Assembly (NCBI RefSeq): GCF_008905045.1
Contig: NZ_VWMY01000034.1
Span: 1 to 44,755, forward strand
Direction: 5' to 3'
Source: Streptomyces albicerus
Lineage (GTDB): Bacteria > Actinomycetota > Actinomycetes > Streptomycetales > Streptomycetaceae
DNA: 44,755 nucleotides
Shown: one piece after another, positions 1-8,427 of the stretch
Layout: every line of letters begins with the position of its first letter
Numbering within the stretch: the stretch's first letter is position 1
The notes under the pieces: model-generated
Told to the model about the DNA's origin: nothing
Seen by the model: the letters and a program-made list of their open reading frames with translations, nothing else
Databases searched by the model: none
Position numbers and translations under genes: made by a program

Positions 1-198
1 CCCACAGCCCGTCCGGAACAATCCAACTCCACGTACCCCGCCCCATGAACAGACCAACGTCCGCCTCACCACGTAGGACACGGTCTAAAGGGGATGCCTG
101 CGGGATTCCCGCCTGTTTCGACCCCGGTGTCCTAATGGGACCCGAAGGGGCGGCACGCCAACCCTGACTCCACCCGGTGCCGTGAGCGCTACCAATAG

Positions 199-339
199 AG
201 CCCCCACGACGCGCTGCCGGCCGGCCGCCCGGAACAGCGGGTCACGCTGCTGGTGCACAAGGCTCACGGCAAGGTGCGTGCCCTGTACGAGGGGTTGGGA
301 ACTGGTGCCGATTTACTGAGCGGGAGTGACCTTTGGTGA
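199..339 (+). pseudogene. GNAT acetyltransferase C-terminal fragment
   Basis: An open stretch following a TAG at 196-198 encodes about 46 residues. It contains RPEQRVTLLVHKAHGKVRA followed by LYEGLG, which resembles the last strand-helix part of a GNAT N-acetyltransferase (the usual V..H...RAL YE.LG pattern). There is no start codon, no acetyl-CoA-binding R/Q-x-x-G-x-G/A loop and no N-terminal half, so this is a remnant. The family assignment rests on a short motif and is inference. Confidence 0.5.
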
Positions 340-559
340 GTGTGAGTGAGTGCCGGAGGCGGATGCGGTTGGCTGGCGCCCGGGACCTGGGCCGGGTTGG
401 TCCCCTCTGTCATGGGGTGTGTTCTCGGTTTTCGTTCTTCGGGAGGGGAACGGGAGTTTGTGGGTCGAATGAGTGACCTTTGTGGCTGGTGCTCGTTGCG
501 TGCCCTGACGGGATTTTCGGCCGGGCGGGGGTGAACGGGTGGGCGGGTTAAGGGAGTTG

Positions 560-930
560 GTGGCATCGTTCGTGGTGGCCGGTCCCGCCGGGGTGTCCAT
601 CCGGGACCGGCTGCGGGTGAGCGAGGCGGATGCGGCCGTGCTCGCCGAGGTCGGCGTGGTTCTCGGTTCGCTGGCCGCCGGGGATCTCGCGGAACGCTCC
701 CGGCAGGGGCCGGGACACGATGCCGCCGGGTGGGCGGTGCGCAAGCGGGAGCTGACGGTGAAGCCGTCGGCGCGCTGGGCGGGCAGTATTACCAAGGCCA
801 CGCACGTTCAGTGGGCGCTGGCACGGCGCGGGCAGGCCGCCCACCTGGACTGGCTGCGGAGGCAGATCTGCGCGGTCAGGGCGCGGCTGGCCAGGCCGCT
901 GGGCGCCAAGGCGAACAAGCGCGAAGACCG
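560..930 (+). pseudogene. Truncated TnpB-like transposase (IS200/IS605-type), N-terminal part
   Basis: A GTG at 560, close behind AGGGAG (551-556), opens a frame of about 120 credible residues: ASFVVAGPAGVSIRDRL, then AGDLAERSRQG, ELTVKPSARWAGSITKAT and a basic helix LRRQICAVRARLARPLG. This pattern recalls the N-terminal region of the long actinobacterial TnpB-like proteins found with IS200/IS605-type elements. These are several hundred residues long and end in an RuvC-like nuclease domain with a zinc ribbon. Here the recognisable protein stops near position 920. The frame then runs on as arginine-rich low-complexity sequence to 1195, so the catalytic domain is missing. No terminal hairpins or target duplication were identified. 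The family is recalled from sequence style and could be wrong in detail. Confidence 0.5.
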
Positions 931-983
931 TGACGTTCGAGGGTGCGCCGGAGCATTGCGCCATGGTGCTGGACCTGACCTGA

Positions 984-1311
984 GTACCGGGCGCCGGGGG
1001 CCGATCCGCCGGCGCCGGCGAGCCTTTCGGCCAGGGCCCGCCTCTGGCGGTCCTTCACCGCGTCGTCACCAGCGAACCACGGCTGAACCGGCTGCATGGC
1101 CGGGTACGCACTCTGGGGACCCCGACCACCCCCGACACGCTGCGCGCCGCCGCGACCACGCCCGGAATGTCGGAGAGAGGACCCGAGGCAGTTGACCTCG
1201 TATCAGGGCGCTATTTCTCACTCCGACTCCGCGAATGGGGTAGCCGCCGGGCAGAGCGTGCGGTGCCAGGGCTGTGCTGACGTCGTCGGCTCAGTCGCGG
1301 CCTGACACGAG
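984..1311. other. Intergenic debris without recognisable gene
   Basis: No frame here has a plausible start, ribosome site and protein-like composition together. Just before it, the third plus-strand frame (921-983) reads KTVTFEGAPEHCAMVLDLT and stops. This looks like the tail of some other protein joined to the transposase fragment, but it is too short to assign. Confidence 0.4.
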
Positions 1312-1343
1312 CGGGGTCTGCCAGTGACAGCCGGGAGACCCCG
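1312..1343 (-). terminator. Hairpin downstream of the sugar-use operon
   Basis: CGGGGTCT (1312-1319) and AGACCCCG (1336-1343) form an 8-bp perfect stem around a 16-nt loop, 20 bases past the stop codon of the minus-strand gene ending at 1364. There is no T-run, which is usual in high-GC actinomycetes. It probably ends the five-gene operon that starts at 8220. Confidence 0.5.
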
Positions 1344-1363
1344 TCGGATGTGCCGGGCCGGCC

Positions 1364-3241
1364 TCAGCTCTTGCCGAGCAGGCGCCAGATCTGGTTCCGC
1401 TTGGTGTTCAGTGCGCTTGCCGGGTCGCAGGTCCACTGGTGGAGCTTCGCGCCGGGTGCCGTCGAGATCTCACTGACGTCGACGCACTTGCCGCTGTGGA
1501 CGGCGGCCAGCTGGTAGTCCTGGCCGTTGCCGAGCGCGGTGACGGGGTTGAGGGTGAACTGCTGGTTGGTGCCGCCGGAACAGGTGTACTGGATGACAGC
1601 GGCGCCGTCGGCGGTGGAGGCTCCGGAGACGTCCAGGCACTTGCCACTGTGCTGGTTGACCACGGTGTACGTGTTCGGCTTGCCGGCCACCGGCTTGAAG
1701 TCGAGCATCTGCTGGTAGCCGCCCTCGCAGTGGTACTGCTGGTACTGCGTGCCGTTGGCCGTGGACCGGTTGGTGTCGTCCAGGCACTGGCTGCTGTGCT
1801 GGGCGACCGCGACCGTCGAGATCGCGGTGTTGGACGGCGGGAGCAGGGTGACGGTGTAGCCGTCCCTGGAGTCCGTCCAGGGCACGGTGACCGAAGCGGA
1901 GTTGCCGCTGACGGTCAGGGTGTGATCGGAGACGGTGACCGGGCCGGTCACGGCGGCGCCGCCGTTGTTCGGGACGCGCTGCACGACCGCACGGACGCGG
2001 CCGTTCTCGACGACGCCCGTGGTGTCCAGGCGGTTGAGGCCGACGGTGATGTTGCCGGTGTTGCCGTTGCTGCCGAGCAGGATCTTCGCGTTCTTGGCGG
2101 TGTTGTCCTTGGTGGCCAGGGCGTCGGTGCCGGTGCCCTGGGTGACCTTGACGATGTTGCCGGTCTGCGAACCGTAGTAGCGGTAGAGGAACCACTCCCC
2201 CAGCGGCAGGTACTGACTGCCGGTCTTGGTCAGCAGCTTCGCCTGGAAGTCGTGCAGATTGCCGGCGGAGGCCCAGTTCGCGCGCAGGCCGTCCGCCCCC
2301 GCCCGCTCCAGACGCGAGATGTACCAGCCGCCACGACCGGGGTTCTGCTCGCTGGTGCTGGCGTACTCGTTGACCTGGAACGGACGGCTCGTCGTCATCG
2401 ACCGCGCCGACAGCTTCGATCTCACGGCGTTGGCATCGGCGACCGGGTCACCCGGCAGGTCGTGCCAGCTGTAGATGTCCGGCTCGACGTTGTTCGCCTT
2501 CACGTAGTCCAGGTACGTGTTCCACCAGGTGGAGCCGTTCGAGGCGGGCTTGAAGGCGCTGCTGGGGCCGACGACGACCGCGCCCGGGATGGCGGCTCGG
2601 ATCCGCTGGTAGGCGCGCTTCCACATCTCCAGGTACTGGGCCTGGGACCGATCCCAGAAGGGAGTCCAGTCGGGTTCGTTCCAGATGTCCCACTGGACGT
2701 CGGTCATGCCGGCCGCCCGCACGTCGGCGATGAGGCGGTCGTAGAAGGAGTCGAAGGCGGACCAGTCGCCGTTGTCACCGGGGAAGGTGGGGCTGGTGGT
2801 CCCGTCGGCGCCCCACAGGTCGTGCGGCAGGATGACGAAGGTTCCGCCCAGCTCCTTGGTGCGCTGGTACTGGACGCGGGTGGAGTTCCAGCGGCGGTCG
2901 TACTTGCCGGCGACCCAGCCACCGGGGTTGTCCAGCTGGGCACCGCCGGCCCGCATGAACTGCCACTTGATGTCGTCGTAGAAGTGGTCCTGGGGCAGCG
3001 AACCGTCCTCGGTCATCCCGTAGATCGTGCCCGAGGCGCCGTAGGCGGGGGCGCCCCCGGCCGTGGCGAAGTCGACGGTGACCGTGGTGTCGGCAGCTTG
3101 CGCCGCTGTGCCGGGGAGGGCGACGGCGGCGAGCGACGCGAGCAGTACGGCGAGCGCGGTGGAGGTGCGGAGGCGACGGCCTCCCGCGGTGCCGGTTCTG
3201 GGGGTGCGTCTTGGCGGGGGAACGATGCGGGGTGTGGACAT
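1364..3241 (-). CDS. Secreted clan GH-A-like glycoside hydrolase with C-terminal ricin-type (CBM13-like) module
   Basis: This 625-residue exported enzyme has an Arg-rich start, a hydrophobic stretch at about 29-43 and a signal-peptidase site after AQA (about residue 49). The catalytic region (about 50-390) has WDIWNEPDW with a probable acid/base Glu189 and QVNEY with a probable nucleophile Glu292. This is the strand-4/strand-7 glutamate pair of clan GH-A (beta/alpha)8 retaining glycosidases, here nearest in feel to GH39-like enzymes. A beta-sandwich region follows, then a ricin-B-type lectin module (about 475-625) with three repeats built around QCLD/KCLD/KCVD and Q-x-W or similar. It is last in the operon, 51 bases after the MGH1-like gene. 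It shares several blocks with the enzyme at 9985-12669 (see findings). It probably cleaves an extracellular polysaccharide; the substrate cannot be read from the sequence. Confidence 0.8.
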   Translation of the reverse strand: MSTPRIVPPPRRTPRTGTAGGRRLRTSTALAVLLASLAAVALPGTAAQAADTTVTVDFATAGGAPAYGASGTIYGMTEDGSLPQDHFYDDIKWQFMRAGGAQLDNPGGWVAGKYDRRWNSTRVQYQRTKELGGTFVILPHDLWGADGTTSPTFPGDNGDWSAFDSFYDRLIADVRAAGMTDVQWDIWNEPDWTPFWDRSQAQYLEMWKRAYQRIRAAIPGAVVVGPSSAFKPASNGSTWWNTYLDYVKANNVEPDIYSWHDLPGDPVADANAVRSKLSARSMTTSRPFQVNEYASTSEQNPGRGGWYISRLERAGADGLRANWASAGNLHDFQAKLLTKTGSQYLPLGEWFLYRYYGSQTGNIVKVTQGTGTDALATKDNTAKNAKILLGSNGNTGNITVGLNRLDTTGVVENGRVRAVVQRVPNNGGAAVTGPVTVSDHTLTVSGNSASVTVPWTDSRDGYTVTLLPPSNTAISTVAVAQHSSQCLDDTNRSTANGTQYQQYHCEGGYQQMLDFKPVAGKPNTYTVVNQHSGKCLDVSGASTADGAAVIQYTCSGGTNQQFTLNPVTALGNGQDYQLAAVHSGKCVDVSEISTAPGAKLHQWTCDPASALNTKRNQIWRLLGKS

Positions 3242-3292
3242 GTGCGGGTCTCCTTGGGGGGAGTGCTGCCTGGGCGGGGCGCCCAGGTGGTC

Positions 3293-5050
3293 TCATCCGC
3301 CGGTCGGCGCGGCGTTCGCGGTGCGGCGGAGCTCGTGGGCCTCGGCGAGGAGGAGGTAACTGCTGGCGGTCCAGGTGTAGGCACGGTCGCGCAGGCCCGC
3401 CCCGGTCAGGGCGTCGAAGTTCTCCGCGAAGCCGTTCGTCTCGCACAGGGCACGGAAGCGGGCGCTGATCTCGTCCGCCAGACGGACGTGGCCGGCGCGG
3501 CGCAGGCCGTCCTCGACGAGAACGGTGGCGGGGGCCCAGATCGGGCCGCGCCAGTAGCCGTCGGGCAGGTAGTGCGGTGAGGTGGGCAGTTCGGTGGCCA
3601 GGCCGTACGCGGTCAGGTGTGCCTCGATACGTTCGGCCAGCACGGCGCTGACGCCCTCCGGCAGATGCTCACCCAGCGCGATCGGCATCAGGTCGAGCAG
3701 GCTGGAGGTGCTCCAGGTGTCCCCGCTGTGGACTGCGCGGGCGACGAACCGGTCGCCGGTCCACAGCTGGTCGAGCATCGCGGCCTGGGTCGCGTCAGCC
3801 GTGCGCGTCCACTGCAGGGCGTCGTCGGAGCGCCCCAACTCGATTGCCAGGGCGGCGAGTTCACGCAGCTGAAGGATGAGGAAGGCGGCCAGGTCGGCGG
3901 TGACGATCACCCGCTGGGGGTCGAAGGTCGTGGCGTTGTCCCAGCCGCTGTCGTTGCCGTGCTGGTAGTGCGGCAGGGCGGCGCCGGGTGCGCGCCGGGC
4001 GGTGAGCCAGAAGTCGGTCCAGCGTCTCAGCCTGCCGTACGTCTCGGCCAGTTCCGCCTGGTCGAGGGGTTCGGGGAGGCGTCGGCGCAGATGGCCCAGG
4101 GTCCAGCCGTGGATGGGCGGTTTGACGAAGTTGTAGAGGACCTCGGAGTGGGTGACCGAGTCGGGCAGCGCCCCGCTGTCGTCCTGGTGGTCGAAGGGCA
4201 GCGAGAACTGGTCCCAGGCCAGGTCAGATGAACCGGGGGCCAGCGCAAGGGCGTTGAAGCAGTGGTCCCAGCTCCAGACCTTGTCCATCCAGTGTTTGGA
4301 CATCAGCACCGCGGGCCGGGTGACCAGGCCCGCCGGGCGCACGGTCGCGGACCACACCACGTACGCGGCGAGTTCGGCGGCCGGCGTGCCCGACGAGCGC
4401 CAGGGGGCCACCACGTCGGCGAACTCGGCGAACGAGCGCTGCGCTGCCGCCACGACCTGGTCGAACGTCGCCGAGGAGGTGAAGGGCCGCCGCGCCGAGT
4501 CGAACTCCTCGACGGCGATCTCCCAGGCCCCGTCGGCGTCGCCGGAGACGGTGACACCGCGGTCGCCGCTGCCAAGGAGCTCTGTGCCGGACGAGTCGGC
4601 CACGGTGCCGGACAGCACGGTGATCCGGTAGCGGCGACCGGTCTCGTAGGAGGTGAACACGTACGCGTCGGCAACCGGGTCGCGGTAGAAGTAGCTGCCG
4701 CTGAACGGGGTCAGGGTCTTCGCCGCCGCGGCGACGCGCAGGTCCAGTCCCCCGCCGCGCAGGCGGACGGTGTCCGGTGTCTCGTAGGCGAGGTCGATTC
4801 GCCCGCCCGCACCGGTCCAGCTCAGTCGGCTCGGTGTCGCCTCCACGAGGTTCTCCGCCCGGTCACCTGTCGCCGTGTCCAGGGGGACGAAACACAGGAC
4901 CGCGTGCATGCCGTTCTGGTGGGAGACCAGGTGGAGGTCCTCGGCGTACGTCTTCTCCGCCACCACGGGCGAGATGTCGAACCAGGATCCGTACGTGCTG
5001 AACGGGATGTCACGAATGGAGAAGGCCGGTCCGGATCGGGCCGCGGTCAT
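3293..5050 (-). CDS. MGH1/GH63-like cytoplasmic glycoside hydrolase
   Basis: A 585-residue protein without a signal peptide. The C-terminal two thirds has (alpha/alpha)6-barrel motifs of the MGH1-like/GH63 group: WSWDHCFNALAL (about 260), HQDDSGALPDSV (about 290), NDSGWDNATTF (about 370), YWRGPIWAP and ENFDALTG (about 542). By analogy with GH63-type enzymes, the Asp of SGWDN is the likely general acid and the Glu of ENFD the likely base. The N-terminal 240 residues look like a beta-sandwich. ATG at 5050 follows GAAGAAACGAG. It lies 61 bases behind the second permease gene, so it probably hydrolyses the imported oligosaccharide by an inverting mechanism. Family members act on glucosylglycerate, mannosylglycerate and alpha-gluco-oligosaccharides; the substrate here is unknown. 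Confidence 0.75.
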   Translation of the reverse strand: MTAARSGPAFSIRDIPFSTYGSWFDISPVVAEKTYAEDLHLVSHQNGMHAVLCFVPLDTATGDRAENLVEATPSRLSWTGAGGRIDLAYETPDTVRLRGGGLDLRVAAAAKTLTPFSGSYFYRDPVADAYVFTSYETGRRYRITVLSGTVADSSGTELLGSGDRGVTVSGDADGAWEIAVEEFDSARRPFTSSATFDQVVAAAQRSFAEFADVVAPWRSSGTPAAELAAYVVWSATVRPAGLVTRPAVLMSKHWMDKVWSWDHCFNALALAPGSSDLAWDQFSLPFDHQDDSGALPDSVTHSEVLYNFVKPPIHGWTLGHLRRRLPEPLDQAELAETYGRLRRWTDFWLTARRAPGAALPHYQHGNDSGWDNATTFDPQRVIVTADLAAFLILQLRELAALAIELGRSDDALQWTRTADATQAAMLDQLWTGDRFVARAVHSGDTWSTSSLLDLMPIALGEHLPEGVSAVLAERIEAHLTAYGLATELPTSPHYLPDGYWRGPIWAPATVLVEDGLRRAGHVRLADEISARFRALCETNGFAENFDALTGAGLRDRAYTWTASSYLLLAEAHELRRTANAAPTGG

Positions 5051-5111
5051 GAGATGTTACTCGTTTCTTCAGCGGTGGGGGTGGAGAGGTGTGCGGTGGC
5101 CGGGGAGGAGG

Positions 5112-5975
5112 TCAGTCCTTGACGGCTCCGGCGGTCACGCCCGCGGCGACGTAGCGCTGGGCGAGGACGAGGATCACCGCGGCGGGCAGCGAGGCCACGA
5201 CGGCGGTGGCCATGATGGCGTTCCACTCCTGGTTGTTGTTGCCGATGTACTGGTAGATGCCGAGGGTGATCGGTTCGTGGGCGCCGCCGTTGACGAGGGT
5301 GCTGGCGAAGATGAAGTCGGACCAGGACCACAGGAACGCGAACAGGGACACCGTGACGATCGAGTTGCGGCTCATGGGCAGGACGATCGACCAGAAGGTG
5401 CGCAGGGGTCCGGCTCCGTCCGTCTTCGCGGCCTGGAGCAGTTCGCCGGGGATGCCGGACATGAACGCGGTGAAGATGAGTACGGCGAAGGGGACGGCCA
5501 GGGTGGAGTCCGCGACGATGAGTCCGGGTACCGACTGGAGCAGGCCGAGGCTGAGGTAGATCGCGTAGAAGCCCATCGCCATGATGATTCCGGGGATCAT
5601 CTGGGCGACCAGGAAGAGGAAGCTGAGCACGCCGCCGCCGCGTGGCCGCAGTTTGGCCAGGGCGTAGCCGGCGGGCGCGGCCAGCGCCACGGTCAGCACG
5701 ACCGTGCCCAGGCCGATGACCAAACTCGTGGCGAGATAGGGAAGTTGCTGGTCGAGGACGGCACGGTAACCGTCCAGCGTTCCGTTCACGGGAAACCAGT
5801 CAGGTGGCGACTTGCGCATGTCCTGGTCGCGGGTGAAGGACACGTTCAGCATCCAGTAGACCGGGAAGAGCATGACGGCCGTGAGCGCGAGGCCCGTCGC
5901 CGTCTGCCACCAGGTGGTCCGGCCCCGGCCCCGGCCCGGACGGGGGCGCGGTCGTGTTGTGGTCGCGGTGGTCAT
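5112..5975 (-). CDS. Carbohydrate ABC transporter permease, MalG type
   Basis: A 287-residue inner-membrane subunit of a sugar importer. About six hydrophobic segments are visible, starting with TGLALTAVMLFPVYWMLNVSF. The cytoplasmic coupling loop reads LLQAAKTDGAGPLRTFWSIVLP, matching the EAA motif of binding-protein-dependent permeases (EAA---G---------I-LP) except that Gln replaces the usual Glu. The start is ATG at 5975, overlapping the stop of the preceding permease by four bases (ATGA), which implies translational coupling. No ATPase gene lies in this operon. The transporter presumably uses a shared MsiK-type ATPase encoded elsewhere, as known for Streptomyces sugar importers. Confidence 0.9.
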   Translation of the reverse strand: MTTATTTRPRPRPGRGRGRTTWWQTATGLALTAVMLFPVYWMLNVSFTRDQDMRKSPPDWFPVNGTLDGYRAVLDQQLPYLATSLVIGLGTVVLTVALAAPAGYALAKLRPRGGGVLSFLFLVAQMIPGIIMAMGFYAIYLSLGLLQSVPGLIVADSTLAVPFAVLIFTAFMSGIPGELLQAAKTDGAGPLRTFWSIVLPMSRNSIVTVSLFAFLWSWSDFIFASTLVNGGAHEPITLGIYQYIGNNNQEWNAIMATAVVASLPAAVILVLAQRYVAAGVTAGAVKD

Positions 5976-6955
5976 GAGGCGTACTGCTTTCGCTGGACCC
6001 TCAGGTACACCAGGCCGAAGACCAGTGCGGCGACGACGAGCAGGTTGCCGACGGCCGCACCGGGGCCGAAGGCGGGGAGCAGGTTGCCGAAGCCGAGCTG
6101 GTACGACCAGGTGGCGAAGGTGGTGGACGAGTCGGCCGGGCCGCCCTTGGTCATGATCCAGATGATGTCGAAGACCTTGAGCGTGTAGACCAGGCCCAGC
6201 AGCAGGGTGATGGCGGACACCGGGCGCAGCAGCGGGAAGGTGATGCGCCAGAAGCGTTGCCAGGCGTTCGCGCCGTCGAGAGCCGCCGCCTCGTACAGGC
6301 TGGCGGGGATCGACTGCAGACCGCTGTAGAGCACCACCAGGTTGAACGGGACGCCGATCCAGACGTTCGCGAGGATCACGGAGGTCAGCGACCAGGACGG
6401 CGAGGTCAGCCAGTTCACCGCGTCGATCCCGACGGCGTGCAGGGCGGCGTTGACGACACCGGAGTCGCTGTTGAGCATCCACGACCAGGTGGAGGCCGAC
6501 ACGATGAGCGGCAGCAGCCACGGTACGAGGAACAGGGCGCGCAGCGTGGCGGAGAGCCGGAAGTGCTGGGTGAAGAAGACCGCGAGGGCCAGGCCGATGG
6601 CGTACTGGAAGACCAGCGACACCACCGTGAACACCACGGTGTGCATCAGTGCGGGGGCGAACGTCGGGTCGTCGAAGACCGTCAGGTAGTTCTCCAGGCC
6701 CGTGAAGGGCGCGTCGCCCTGGACGAAGGAGCGAACCGTGTAGTTCCTGAGGCTCAGATCGACGTTGCGGTAGAGCGGATAGGCGTAGAAGAGGATGAGG
6801 TAGAGGGTCACCGGGGCGAGGAATCCCCAGGCGGCCCACTGCTGGGAGGTGGGACGGCGCCGTGGCGCCGTGCGCGGCGGGGGCGGGGCGGCGGTGGCCG
6901 CCCCTTTCCGGTCACGCACGGTCCGACGGTCCGGCAGTTGTGTCGTGCGGTTCAT
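5972..6955 (-). CDS. Carbohydrate ABC transporter permease, MalF type
   Basis: A 327-residue membrane subunit, partner of the MalG-type permease. ATG at 6955 (MNRTTQLPDRR) is chosen because the frame further upstream overlaps the binding-protein gene and reads as arginine-rich shadow; a TTG just upstream is an alternative. The cytoplasmic N-terminus is followed by six membrane segments, beginning near AAWGFLAPVTLYLILFYAYP. The EAA loop is EAAALDGANAWQRFWRITFP, a good consensus match. It lies 20 bases behind the substrate-binding lipoprotein gene and overlaps the next gene by ATGA. It forms the translocation channel for the sugar delivered by the lipoprotein. Confidence 0.9.
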   Translation of the reverse strand: MNRTTQLPDRRTVRDRKGAATAAPPPPRTAPRRRPTSQQWAAWGFLAPVTLYLILFYAYPLYRNVDLSLRNYTVRSFVQGDAPFTGLENYLTVFDDPTFAPALMHTVVFTVVSLVFQYAIGLALAVFFTQHFRLSATLRALFLVPWLLPLIVSASTWSWMLNSDSGVVNAALHAVGIDAVNWLTSPSWSLTSVILANVWIGVPFNLVVLYSGLQSIPASLYEAAALDGANAWQRFWRITFPLLRPVSAITLLLGLVYTLKVFDIIWIMTKGGPADSSTTFATWSYQLGFGNLLPAFGPGAAVGNLLVVAALVFGLVYLRVQRKQYAS

Positions 6956-6975
6956 CAACGGGCCCCGGGTTCCGG

Positions 6976-8220
6976 TTACTTGACGGCGTCCTGCGCCGCG
7001 GTGAGCGCGTCCTTCGGCGACTGTGACCCGCTGAGGGCGGACTGGACCGCCTTCCACATCTGCTCGGAGATCTTGGGGTACTTGGTGCCGAGGTCGTCAC
7101 TGGTACGTCCCTTGGCGGCCTTGACGGCGTCCACCCAGGGCTTCAGCTTCGGGTCGGCCGCGACCTGCTTGTCCTGCACCTCGCCGGTGGGCGCGACGTA
7201 CGACAGCGTGGTGTCGGTGTCGAGCAGGTTCTGCGAGTTGGTCAGGCAGGAAACGAGCTTCTGCGAGGTGGCGTAGCGGCCGGTCTCGCCCTGCACCGGG
7301 ATGGTGACGAACTCCCCGCCTGTCGGGGCGGCGGCGCTGCCTCCCTTGGCGGCCGGTACGGGGATGACCCCGTACTCGAAGCCGGCCTTCTCGGCGCCCG
7401 CGAGCTGCCAGGTGCCGTTCTCGGCGAAGGCGTAGTCGCCGCTCGCGAACTCCTGCCAGCTGGTGGTCTGGGTGTTGTTGATCACCGAGTTGGGGGCGTA
7501 GCCCTTCTTCAGCCAGTCGCTCCACAGCTTCAGCGCCGAGACGCCCTCGGCCGAGTCGAGTTCGGTCAGCTTCGCGTCGGAGCCCCAGAACCACGGCAGG
7601 AACTGGAAGCTGCCCTCCTCCGTGCCGATCGCGGAGAAGGTGATGCCCTTCTTGCCCGCCTTGTCGACCTTCGCCAGCGCCGCCGTCAGCGAGTCCCAGT
7701 CCTTCACCGAGGCGATGTCCACGCCCGCGGCCTTGAGGACCTCCTTGTTGTAGTACAGGGCCAGGGTGTTGGCGCCGATCGGCGTGCCGTACGTCTTCCC
7801 GCCCGTCTGACCGGCCGCGAGGAGGTTCGGGTCCACCTTGGAGGTGTCCAGCTTGTTGTCGTCGGTCGTGGTCAGCACCCCGCCCTCGGCCAGGGTCGAC
7901 ACCACGGGGTTGTCGACGATGAGCACGTCGGCGGAGTTGTCCTGCTGCGCCGCCAGCAGCGCCTTGTTCGTCAGATCGCTCGTGTCGTACGCCGTCCGCT
8001 TGATCTTCACACCGGCTTCGGTGCCGCAGCTGTCCAGCAGCTTCGCCCACGCCGAGCTCTTGTCGAACTGCGGGTACGGGTCCCAGACGGTGTACGTACC
8101 GCCGTCCGCCGACTCCGCGGACGTGTTGCCGTCGCCGGAGGAGCATGCGGCGGTGGAGGCGGTGAGGGCGACGACGGTCATGGCCGCGGCGGCGAGACGG
8201 CGTCCGGTGGATCTGTTCAT
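6976..8220 (-). CDS. Extracellular sugar-binding lipoprotein of ABC transporter (SBP family 1 type)
   Basis: A 414-residue lipoprotein. The N-terminus has an Arg-rich segment, a hydrophobic helix and the lipobox-like STAAC followed by SSGDGN, so the mature protein is probably anchored by an acylated Cys. The body has family-1 solute-binding features: VLIVDNPVVSTLAEGG near the start, TYGTPIGANTLALYYNKEVL, and late Trp/Tyr-rich segments such as SFQFLPWFWGSD and TSWQEFASGDYAFAENGTW that typically stack on sugar rings. ATG at 8220 follows AGAGGAAC. It is the first gene of the operon and is usually the most highly expressed component. The ligand is probably an oligosaccharide released by the secreted hydrolases of this locus (inference). 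Confidence 0.9.
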   Translation of the reverse strand: MNRSTGRRLAAAAMTVVALTASTAACSSGDGNTSAESADGGTYTVWDPYPQFDKSSAWAKLLDSCGTEAGVKIKRTAYDTSDLTNKALLAAQQDNSADVLIVDNPVVSTLAEGGVLTTTDDNKLDTSKVDPNLLAAGQTGGKTYGTPIGANTLALYYNKEVLKAAGVDIASVKDWDSLTAALAKVDKAGKKGITFSAIGTEEGSFQFLPWFWGSDAKLTELDSAEGVSALKLWSDWLKKGYAPNSVINNTQTTSWQEFASGDYAFAENGTWQLAGAEKAGFEYGVIPVPAAKGGSAAAPTGGEFVTIPVQGETGRYATSQKLVSCLTNSQNLLDTDTTLSYVAPTGEVQDKQVAADPKLKPWVDAVKAAKGRTSDDLGTKYPKISEQMWKAVQSALSGSQSPKDALTAAQDAVK

Positions 8221-8240
8221 GGGGCTGTTCCTCTGGTATT

Positions 8241-8256
8241 TGGCATGGGCGTGCCA
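8241..8256. repeat. Short inverted repeat in operon leader
   Basis: TGGCA (8241-8245) and TGCCA (8252-8256) flank six bases in the 5' untranslated leader of the transporter operon, 20 bases before its start codon. It could be a small operator half-pair or an RNA hairpin near the ribosome site. It is short enough to be chance. Confidence 0.25.
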
Positions 8257-8280
8257 GGGAGGGTGATGAGAGGGCTTCAG

Positions 8281-8296
8281 TCGGCCGATCGGCCGA
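8281..8296. promoter_or_regulatory. 16-bp perfect palindrome at transporter-operon promoter
   Basis: TCGGCCGATCGGCCGA is a perfect palindrome about 60 bases upstream of the binding-protein start codon. On the minus strand it directly follows CCTTAT/TTATCG, which could serve as a -10 element, so a bound protein would block initiation or early elongation. It differs from the operator found beside lacI and before the gene at 9985, including at its central dinucleotide (AT instead of CG). Confidence 0.45.
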
Positions 8297-8427
8297 TAAG
8301 GGAGTTCGGTAAGGCAGTTCAGGGCGTGCGAGGGGAAGGGTAGGTGGGACGCGGAGGGTGCTACTGGTTACAGGGGCGGGCGTCAGGCGTTCATGCCGGA
8401 GCCGGATTCAGCCCGTACGCCGCCGGG

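Noticed and set aside
1439..3580. A 713-codon plus-strand open frame opposite the ricin-module hydrolase
   Set aside because: Antisense shadow; no signal peptide, motif or ribosome site.
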